A stretch of 64,000 nt of DNA from Phoronis australis. Taxonomy: Eukaryota; Phoronida; Phoronidae. The notes beneath the pieces are model-generated. The model did not search any database. It worked only from the letters and a program-made list of their open reading frames with translations, and was not told the DNA's origin. Position numbers and translations under genes: made by a program. The DNA lies in contig NMRA01000083.1 of NCBI GenBank assembly GCA_002633005.1, positions 587,161 to 651,160 on the forward strand. Reading direction: 5' to 3'. Below are positions 56,886-64,000 of this stretch, piece after piece (within the stretch, counting starts at the first letter, position 1; each line of letters opens with the position of its first letter).

Positions 56886-57095
56886 TCAGTAGATAATGTC
56901 GAGGTGCAGAACTTTACCCGATGCCAAATTTGTGCAAGATGTACTAAAATGAGCATCACATCTGAACACAATTATTATGGTGCACGCAAAAACTTTGTTG
57001 TGGCTCTTTACTGCGGGGAGGTAGCATTGCTACTGTAGTTCTTTGCGTAGCGCACGATATGTGGCCAACAATAAAAATTAAGTTAAGTTTAGTCC
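56886..57095 (+). other. 3'UTR of the SAM/RA/PDZ gene
   Basis: About 200 nt from the stop to just past AATAAA. It contains an imperfect stem (GTGCACGCAAA…AACT at 56980-56995 against AGTTCTTTGCGTAGCGCAC at 57037-57055) with a nested hairpin GTAGCATTGCTAC (57021-57033). The exact end is inferred from the poly(A) signal. Confidence 0.55.
57070..57075 (+). terminator. Poly(A) signal AATAAA
   Basis: It is the first AATAAA after the stop codon (185 nt downstream), followed by a T-rich stretch. It most probably ends the + strand transcript at about 57,085-57,100. Confidence 0.65.
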
Positions 57096-57207
57096 CTTAT
57101 TGTCTTGGTTTGAACTGTGTAATGTCACTGTTATTTGTGGCATGGGAATCAACCTGTTGAAATATTGTCAATTTGGGAAGAATAAGTGAATTACAGTAAT
57201 TAAACCA

Positions 57208-57316
57208 GCAATGGTCCGATATAACATGCACAAATTTTGAGAACCAGTTTTCTCCACTGAATAATGGGCATCAAACTGGTTCTCAAAATACATACACGTT
57301 ATGCCAGACTATTGCC
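57208..57316. mobile_element. 109-bp hairpin MITE with 9-bp target duplication
   Basis: The ends GCAATGGTCCGATATAAC and (inverse) GCAATAGTCTGGCATAAC form an imperfect TIR. It continues inward to perfect arms TTTTGAGAACCAGTTT / AAACTGGTTCTCAAAA around a short loop. ATTAAACCA flanks it at 57199-57207 and 57317-57325. A 9-bp duplication fits Mutator-type transposition. Confidence 0.7.
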
Positions 57317-57889
57317 ATTAAACCAAACGCCCTGAATCAAATGAATTCCACTGATTGTTTCAACCAGAAGATTCACAGCCACAAATTTGATCCATTTTAG
57401 TTCGAAATGTTGAGCTTGACTGAATTAGCACTTAGCAAAACTTCCAAGGTGCGTGCAGCACAACCTTTAAAAACATTATTGACCATCTTAATACACAGAG
57501 TTAATACTCCCAGTGTTACATGATGATGCTATAAACTGAACTGTTTAGTTGTTTTGGTGTCAACAGTGCTATCAGCTCCAAACACTGATAATTGGGTCAA
57601 GTGCTAATCACCAACTTGAAAGCCAAGATTTGTGATAATGATTCTGAAGCTGCACATGAACAGATTTTAGTCTGCAGTGGCTGCGTGACCCATTTCTGGT
57701 TTATTTCAATCACTGCATTTTTTAGTTTTTGAAATTATTGTTGAGATTCTATTTAACAGTGAGTGAAGGTTGGTGTTTTGCAGTCACAGTGCTTGGCCAT
57801 AGATATTTGGTGATATTTCACTAAAATCCATAGTCTCAACAGCTAGCCAAGTCTTATTTTATTACGAAGGAGAAAGTATTTCTAGACTT

Positions 57890-58180
57890 GCATGGAACAA
57901 AAACAGAAAACCCCCAGTGTGTTTTTGAGATTTTATTTTGCACATTTATATCACACCAAATTTAGTCATGTTATTGATGCAACTGTTTTGCTATAAATGT
58001 ACCAGTCTTTTTTTACAAAGATTTACAAAGCATGTTCTTGTGGCCCAGTCAACAACTATTTGATAAAATGTCAAAAATTAGATTCTGCAGGTTTCCTCCT
58101 TTCAGAAAATACACTTCTACAGTTCGATTTTATAGTTTTCTATATATTTGGCTCAATGGACACACACCTCAATAAATTCT
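57890..58180 (+). mobile_element. TTAA-family repeat fragment
   Basis: It contains 'tttgagattttattttgcacatttatatca', shared in part with the 43,100 and 44,810 copies, and 'ttcagaaaata' near its right end. The terminal parts are missing. Confidence 0.4.
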
Positions 58181-59105
58181 CGAGCAACTGTTTAGAAAAC
58201 TCCATTGTCAATATTTGTACAGACCCGAGAAACCCTAGAATCAAAACAGGAAAATTGCTGAAAACCAAAATGGTCTCACAAACGAGGATAGTCTCTGGTG
58301 AAGTTTCCAGTCAACTTCTTGCAGATGGCAGTGGTCATTTCCGAGTTCCACAAGTCAAGCAGTCGGTCCCTTTCAAAAATTATGGGTATTGCTTAATTCG
58401 TGTTGTATCTCTTTATGTGAAAGTTACTTGATGAACTGTTGGCTCTTCAATCAGTTCGCCTGTAGTAGTAGTAGTGGTTGTTGTAATAATCTTAATTTAA
58501 GAGTCAGTGAAGTTTAACAATGAAACATTAGCACAAGTGTTATTATCCAATAGTGAACCGTTGCGTAAAAGTCCAGTCCTAATTGAACATTATTGTAGCG
58601 TTTACCTTCACAACATCCACTGGTGCTGTGAATTCATCAACTTGGTTGTACTTACACAATATATTTATTATTTAAACATTTTACATCCGTAAAACAATAA
58701 AAACACATCATTGCTAAACCTTATCACTTCTCTTCCACAAAAACACCAAAAGTCATGCAAGTTTGTTTGGACAACGTTGCTGATTGTTCATACAAATAAT
58801 TAGTGTATAATTCTAAAAATATGATAAAAATATGTTATAATTACAATGACTCGTGTGTTCAGGACAACAAAACTGAACAGCACAAAATTTTGCTTAAAAG
58901 TTAGCGAAACACGCCACACAATTCAAGTAGACTTCAAAGTTTACTTGAATAGTGACGTTCTATTGGTCAAACTTTCAAATTTCCTGTAATCTTGGAGCCA
59001 TATCAGTGTTAGTTACTTCTATGGTCATCCCAAAACAATTTTACTACAAAACAAATTATCTCATCATCTAAAACATACATGGAGTTAAATTTGGTAACCA
59101 CTGGC

Positions 59106-59240
59106 ACATACTAGGGTCAATTAGCTTTGAGGCACAGTAGGTCACATGACACATACTAGGGTCAATTAGCTTTGAGGCACAGTAGGTCACGTGACACATA
59201 CTAGGGTCAATTAGCTTTGAGGCACAGTAGGTCACGTGAC
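59106..59240. repeat. 45-bp tandem repeat, three units, with CACGTG boxes
   Basis: Units at 59106, 59151 and 59196 are almost identical. They end in GTCACATGAC (unit 1) or GTCACGTGAC (units 2 and 3), the latter a 10-bp palindromic E-box of the MiT/TFE 'CLEAR' type. Length 45 is divisible by 3. Confidence 0.85.
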
Positions 59241-59818
59241 ATCAACAAGAATATGGCTGTGGAGTTGGCTGAATAGCACAATTCACAAGTCTGGTCGCAA
59301 CATTGATGAGGCTGACCACAACTGTGACCCCATCGCTAAAGGCGAATGGGCAACAATTAACTTCCAGTTGGGGGACATTTTGAGAGAAATACTATCTGTT
59401 GGTTTCTTTCTAGGTACTTCTCTGAAACCATCATTAACAGCGGGCTTTTTGAACATTCATCTAATACAATATGTGACTAACAATATAATAAAAATACTAA
59501 ATAAAAGGACCAGGAGTAAAATCTAAACAAGAGTTAATAAAATAAACCTGATAAAACCAGGCCAATTACTCAAATAAACAAGCTTAAAACAAACAGCAGA
59601 CTCCCCCAATTGTGTTTCATTACACTGAGCCTACAAAGAATATGCACTTTACGGAAATTTAAGGCTACTGCGAGCTAACAATAACTAATTTTTTTTAAAT
59701 GTTTTCAGCTTCTTGTGTATCAAAATCATGGTAAAAATACTTAAAACACAAAACAACAGAGATCCAATGTCCATTTGGACACAGTACTACTTTCACTGCA
59801 CATCAAAAGCCAAAAATG

Positions 59819-59824
59819 TTTATT
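59819..59824 (-). terminator. Candidate poly(A) signal (AATAAA on - strand)
   Basis: This is the nearest AATAAA on the - strand after the zinc finger stop, about 800 nt downstream. A variant ATTAAA at 60396-60401 is closer (225 nt) and is an alternative. Confidence 0.4.
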
Positions 59825-60625
59825 AGAAGATATTGACCTGGAGTCCACTAAAAAACTGAGTAAGAGATCAAATCTATGGAGCCTGGAGATTGCTCTGTTA
59901 ACCAACTTGAAATTGTGTAAAAATAAAGAACTGGGAATGCGATATGTCTTAAGAGAACACCCATCACAGAAGACGGCCTCGTGGATTTTACAAAGCTGGT
60001 TCCAACTTCATGAAATTCATAGCATTCATTAAATATTCATAGCTACGGGATAGCCGTAATAAGATTTGTTAATTAAAGATACACCAGTACCTGTTAAGAA
60101 TAACAATTTAAGTCGGCATTAAACCTGTGCTTTCTGTCAAAAACAAGTTTTGATTGAGCCCACTTACTGTTGGTCTCAAATAATTCCTAAGTCAAAATAA
60201 GTGCGATTTCAGGATGTGATCTGAAATTTCATGTTTCAGTGTAACCTGAAACTTTATGAGCTCGGTGTGAAGAAATAAACGAAGTCAGTTATTCATGAAT
60301 CCAGAGATCAATGCTAAACTGAACAGAGAAAAGAACAAGAGCAATTTTATAAGAGTAAGGGGCCTAAAAATTTGTTTTTTGACTGAAAGCACGGCTTTAA
60401 TGCTGCTTTAACAAAGTTCTAGACAAGCTGTGTATTTTTTGGTCAAGACATTTAGGCCAATAGATATGTTTCCGTAGCAGAATGCAGAGAATGGAAACTC
60501 CTCAACAATTTTGTAAATACTTGAAGAGATCCGTGGAATATGAGATGCCATACGATATGATCATGAACAGAAACACTAAAACACAATACAAAATACGAAT
60601 ATCGAAGTCCAGTCAGACCTAGACA

Positions 60626-63600
60626 TCACTGAATTTCCGTTTTCTTCTCGTCACCATGCACTGCAGCAATATGCTTTTCCATCAGTGCAAATGATTCAAA
60701 CATCTCTAAACAGTGTGTGCATACATGGAGAGAACTGTCCTGACTAGGTACCAAAGGAGGGGGCTCCTTTACTGCCGTCTCGTGAATGAAAGCATGATTC
60801 TGCAACTCGGCACTGAAATAGAATGTATGGTTGCACTCAGTACAGGCATAAGGTCGGGTGTTTGCAGGATGAGTCAGCACGTGTTGTTGAATGTCAACGG
60901 CAGACGGCAGCACCGTATTGCAGATGCAGCATGTCATGGGTGACTCCTCGTAGCTGTGCTCGATCAGATGTAGCTGAAGTTTGGCTGGCGAGTCCAGCGT
61001 CATCTTGCATAGCTTGCACTCGTGTGTATTGCCTTCCTGTTTGACGTGAGTGGCCACGTGTTCGGCAATCTCCTCTTTGGTGGCAAACGATTGCTGACAT
61101 TTAATGCACTGAAATACACTATGTTCGTGTGTGACAGAGTGCTGTGATAACTGCTCAGCTGAAGGGAACACCAGGTTACACTTGGAACACTGGTGAAGCA
61201 CAGTCAACTTGGCATTAAATACCTCACACGATGCACAGATATTGCATTCCACACCGTCGACATCAACTTTGCTAGATAGTTTTTTCTCAGCGAACATCTT
61301 CTTGCAAACAGAGCATGGCTGTGGCTGATTATTCTTACACTGATGTGTTGCCAACCCTCTTGATGACTCAAACTTCAAATTACAGTGTGGGCAGCGTGGC
61401 TTCAACCTGACTTTGTCTGTGTTATGATTCTTATTCAGATCCACCTCTTTATAACATGTCTTGCACATGTACACATCGCCAAAGGGCGACTTGGCCCGAT
61501 TAATTAGGTTGTTCTTACTGGAGAACTGTCGATCACACATACAACAGGAGAACAGCGTCTTGTCCTGAGGAGAGGCTACACGTTTCTGTATGAGCGAGTT
61601 GACCTTGAGAGAGTGCTGGACAGTGGTCAAGTGCACCTCGAACTGCTGCTTGCTTCTGAACGCCTTCCTACAATAGTTGCAAATGAAGGCGTCCAATGAA
61701 AACTCGTCTCCGGCATAGCACGGTTTACACACAAAGTACGGCCTGCCGACAGAGTTCATCTTGAAGACCAGGTTGTCCTTGGTGTTGAAAGACTTGAGGC
61801 AGACGCAGCAACTGAAGAGAGCAGACGATGTCTGGAAGTGGTACTTGGCATGCATCTGCAGCTCTGTGTTTGACGCCAGAGTCTGGCAGCAGACGATACA
61901 CTTGTCACATGACCCCTGTACACCATGGCGGCTTGAGTGGCAGTGATACTGCTCTTCATTCTTCAGTGCTGTCTTACACACAACACAGATGTTGCCCTGG
62001 GGAACTTTGCAATGCTGTAGTTTGTGTTCTGCCAGTACGGTGGCGTTGGAGAAGGACTCATCACAAATGTTACACTTCAAATTGTTGGCCGTGATGTGAA
62101 TGCGCACGTGCTTCTCTAACTCGGCCTTAGACTTGAAACTCTGTCGGCAGTAGAGACAAGTATGCCGGCTTCCCTGCTGTGTGGAGACTGACAAGGGGGT
62201 CATGTGACTAGGGATTGTGTGACCTTGTGGCGACTGTGCTGAACTGGTGGACCCATTGGCAGCTAGCTTGAGTTGGTGAGTCTCACTATGGTGTGCCTGT
62301 AGTGAGTGGGCATCGGTGAAGACATCATCACAAATCTCACATTTGAATGACTTTTTTAAAAACAAACTCTTTGAATTGCTGTTGGACGACTCATGCGGAG
62401 ACGTCGATGTCGTTTTGTTACTTAGATCCATAACTTCGTCAACAGGCGACTTTACTTCAGGAGACATCATAGTGTCCTCTTTGGAATGAACCATCTGAAC
62501 ATGCTTGTCCAGCAAGAACTCCACATGAAACGCTTCATTGCACATCATACATTTGAATTGCTTGCTGTGTGTCGCCATATGTTTCTGCAAGTCACCGTCG
62601 CTGGCAAAGCTATCCTTGCACAGCAAGCAGCGATATGGCTTGCCCACTTTGAGATGACTGACCTTTACGTGCAGTGTCCATTCCATCTCTGAGTGGAACA
62701 ACAAGTTGCACATGGAACACTTGTGAATCTTGCACTCATTGCTGTGCTTAACAGCAAAATGCACTTGAATGCTCACTTTAGAATCAAACACCTCGCTGCA
62801 TAAGGAACATTTGTACAAATGGTGAGCGTGAATGTCCATCAGGTGCTTTTGCAGCTCGTCCGGTCTACTGAACAATTTCAGGCACTCTAAACACCCATAT
62901 TCAGTGGACAAAGCCAAAAAGTGAGTCATAAAATGATTCTCAAGAGCATCCTCAGAGGTGAATACAGCGCCACACTTTGGGCAGGAGAAATCCTCAACTT
63001 GCTGGTGAATTTTCATGTGGACTTGATAAGACCAGGGCTCCTTGAATGTGGCATTACAATGGTCACATGTTCGTGGAGACCAAGATTCCTTGGTGCTGTT
63101 AGAGTCACTGTTTGGACCAATGGGTGATGTCAAGTCTGGCTGGGATGTACTTGGCGACTCATCTGACAGCGAGTCATCATTTTTATTCTTCAGCGACTTG
63201 CTGAACCTTGACAGCTGAGGAATCTTTAAAGATAATGCCCCAGAAAACTTGGACGACCGCATCGTGCCACTGCCATTCTTGGAGTTGAATAATAGATCCG
63301 TCAACCTGCTAGCGTTATTAGCCTCTTTATGAGCTGCATTTTTGTGCTTGGCCAACGAGCGATGACTAGAGAACATGGCTGGGCAGTGGCGACACTTGAA
63401 GCTCTCACTTTCTGCACTGTCGCTGTTCTCGTGAATCTTATCAATGTGATCATTGAGGATAGGAACAGTAGGAAACATGGCATCGCACTTTGGACAAGAG
63501 TACATCTGCACTGACTTGCCTGCGTGAAACAAATTAATATGGCGTTCCAACAACTCGATGGTTTCAAACGAATGCCGTAAACTCTGCTTCGCACAATGAG

Positions 63601-64000
63601 GACAGCTATAGTCCACCCCCGTTCCCAATGACCTATTGACCTCTGTATACTGATTCTTTCTCCCTTTCTTTGCCATTGTTCCATTGGGCGTATTTCCATC
63701 ATCTGCCTTCCGTTTCTCTATAGTCCGCGTGCCTTCCTGGATATCGTGAGTTATGAGATGGTCATACATGTTCTGGTATGTGTCACACTTGAACACTAGA
63801 CACACGGAACATGGCACGGAGCCATCAGGCTGAGTATGGTTATCCAACAGGTGCTTAGCCAGCCACACAGGGCCCTGTGACACTTCCGAACAGAAGCTAC
63901 ACTGGTAACTCAAAATGCTCCGCGACGAAATTCCCTCTGGCCGCAATGGCTGCTCAGTACTTACGCCCCCGGTGGTATCATTTGCAACAAGTGACTGATT
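60626..64000 (-). CDS. ZNF423/ZNF521 (Oaz)-like multi-C2H2 zinc finger protein, 3' exon, 5' partial
   Basis: One uninterrupted frame covers at least 1,124 residues and stays open to the window edge. The frame contains no ATG at its apparent start near 63946 (that codon is TTG), so the start lies in exons outside the window. I count 28 fingers or finger-like units. The C-terminal order CKLC…SPAKLQLHLIEHSYE, CCIC…, then YACTECNHTFYFSAELQNHA closely resembles the last fingers of vertebrate ZNF423 and ZNF521, which have 30 fingers, mostly in one giant exon. Three units (about 61,720-61,815; 61,460-61,555; 61,225-61,315) end in a second C-x2-C instead of H-x-H. KRKADDG and AKKGRKN are basic nuclear-type signals; VMDLSNK (about 62,417-62,440) resembles a CtBP-binding PxDLS motif but lacks the P. 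By family, the protein is nuclear, binds DNA and partner factors (EBF, SMAD), and acts in cell-fate control. The family call is firm; ortholog status is inferred. Confidence 0.85.
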   Translation of the reverse strand, partial: NQSLVANDTTGGVSTEQPLRPEGISSRSILSYQCSFCSEVSQGPVWLAKHLLDNHTQPDGSVPCSVCLVFKCDTYQNMYDHLITHDIQEGTRTIEKRKADDGNTPNGTMAKKGRKNQYTEVNRSLGTGVDYSCPHCAKQSLRHSFETIELLERHINLFHAGKSVQMYSCPKCDAMFPTVPILNDHIDKIHENSDSAESESFKCRHCPAMFSSHRSLAKHKNAAHKEANNASRLTDLLFNSKNGSGTMRSSKFSGALSLKIPQLSRFSKSLKNKNDDSLSDESPSTSQPDLTSPIGPNSDSNSTKESWSPRTCDHCNATFKEPWSYQVHMKIHQQVEDFSCPKCGAVFTSEDALENHFMTHFLALSTEYGCLECLKLFSRPDELQKHLMDIHAHHLYKCSLCSEVFDSKVSIQVHFAVKHSNECKIHKCSMCNLLFHSEMEWTLHVKVSHLKVGKPYRCLLCKDSFASDGDLQKHMATHSKQFKCMMCNEAFHVEFLLDKHVQMVHSKEDTMMSPEVKSPVDEVMDLSNKTTSTSPHESSNSNSKSLFLKKSFKCEICDDVFTDAHSLQAHHSETHQLKLAANGSTSSAQSPQGHTIPSHMTPLSVSTQQGSRHTCLYCRQSFKSKAELEKHVRIHITANNLKCNICDESFSNATVLAEHKLQHCKVPQGNICVVCKTALKNEEQYHCHSSRHGVQGSCDKCIVCCQTLASNTELQMHAKYHFQTSSALFSCCVCLKSFNTKDNLVFKMNSVGRPYFVCKPCYAGDEFSLDAFICNYCRKAFRSKQQFEVHLTTVQHSLKVNSLIQKRVASPQDKTLFSCCMCDRQFSSKNNLINRAKSPFGDVYMCKTCYKEVDLNKNHNTDKVRLKPRCPHCNLKFESSRGLATHQCKNNQPQPCSVCKKMFAEKKLSSKVDVDGVECNICASCEVFNAKLTVLHQCSKCNLVFPSAEQLSQHSVTHEHSVFQCIKCQQSFATKEEIAEHVATHVKQEGNTHECKLCKMTLDSPAKLQLHLIEHSYEESPMTCCICNTVLPSAVDIQQHVLTHPANTRPYACTECNHTFYFSAELQNHAFIHETAVKEPPPLVPSQDSSLHVCTHCLEMFESFALMEKHIAAVHGDEKKTEIQ

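Larger units (their letters stand above)
57096..60625. other. Intergenic region between convergent genes
   Basis: It holds a hairpin MITE (57208-57316), a TTAA-family fragment (57890-58180) and the 45-bp repeat (59106-59240). Frames here are short and without domain content. The right part (from about 59.8 kb) is probably the 3'UTR of the zinc finger gene. Confidence 0.5.

Noticed and set aside
57997-58431. 144-codon frame downstream of the main gene
   Set aside because: It overlaps a dispersed repeat fragment, has no domain and no splice or poly(A) support.
59236-59526. 96-codon frame after the 45-bp array
   Set aside because: No recognisable domain, and its start lies in repeat sequence.
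61756-62094. Frames on the + strand opposite the zinc finger exon
   Set aside because: Shadows of the zinc finger coding sequence.
1-64000. CRISPR arrays, operons, tRNA and rRNA genes
   Set aside because: Tandem repeats here lack the spacer structure of CRISPR, the gene layout is eukaryotic, and I saw no cloverleaf or rRNA-like sequence.

Overview
The window is animal nuclear DNA. Small exons (45-304 nt) with consensus splice sites sit in AT-rich introns of up to about 4.6 kb, amid many short non-autonomous transposons, minisatellites and diverged repeats. A ZNF423/ZNF521 (Oaz)-type zinc finger gene and a multidomain signalling adaptor point to a bilaterian, most likely a marine invertebrate. 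The species cannot be named from the sequence alone, and 'invertebrate deuterostome' is only a guess.

Layout. Positions 1-7811 hold no recognisable coding sequence, only repeats. From 7812 to about 57.1 kb on the + strand lies one large gene. I model it as 25 coding exons whose phases all join; together they give 3,546 nt, or 1,181 codons plus a stop. The predicted protein has the order SAM - linker - SAM - polybasic linker - RA - RA-like - Ser-rich linker - coiled coil - PDZ - coiled coil - C-terminal segment resembling the Rab11-binding domain of Rab11-FIP proteins. I do not recognise this architecture as a named gene. It would suit an adaptor linking a Ras/Rap-type GTPase to Rab11 membrane traffic, which is inference. 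About 3 kb of repeat-rich intergenic DNA follows. From 64000 down to 60626 on the - strand runs a convergent ZNF423/ZNF521-like gene in one uninterrupted exon that leaves the window at its 5' side.

Assembly structure. Four single N bases (17166, 22240, 30844, 37031) mark contig joins. Around the first three, sequence on the left is repeated on the right. This duplicates exon 4, exons 5-7 and exons 10-11. The copies differ by SNPs, a 4-versus-2 repeat-unit VNTR, a 900-bp insertion, a roughly 100-bp deletion and a clean 507-bp transposon insertion with target duplication. This is best read as two unmerged haplotypes at overlapping contig ends, not as real exon duplication, so only one set of exons belongs in the gene.

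Mobile DNA. Supported elements are an 80-bp foldback with a TACCA duplication, a TTAA-flanked family with about seven copies on both strands, a nested TIR element inside one of those copies, a Tc1/mariner-like element whose left end is repeated five times, a 109-bp hairpin element with a 9-bp duplication, a hAT-like CAGTGGCGGAT element, a THAP-domain fragment at a contig edge, and a family built of about 145-bp degenerate monomers with a CCGT microsatellite head.
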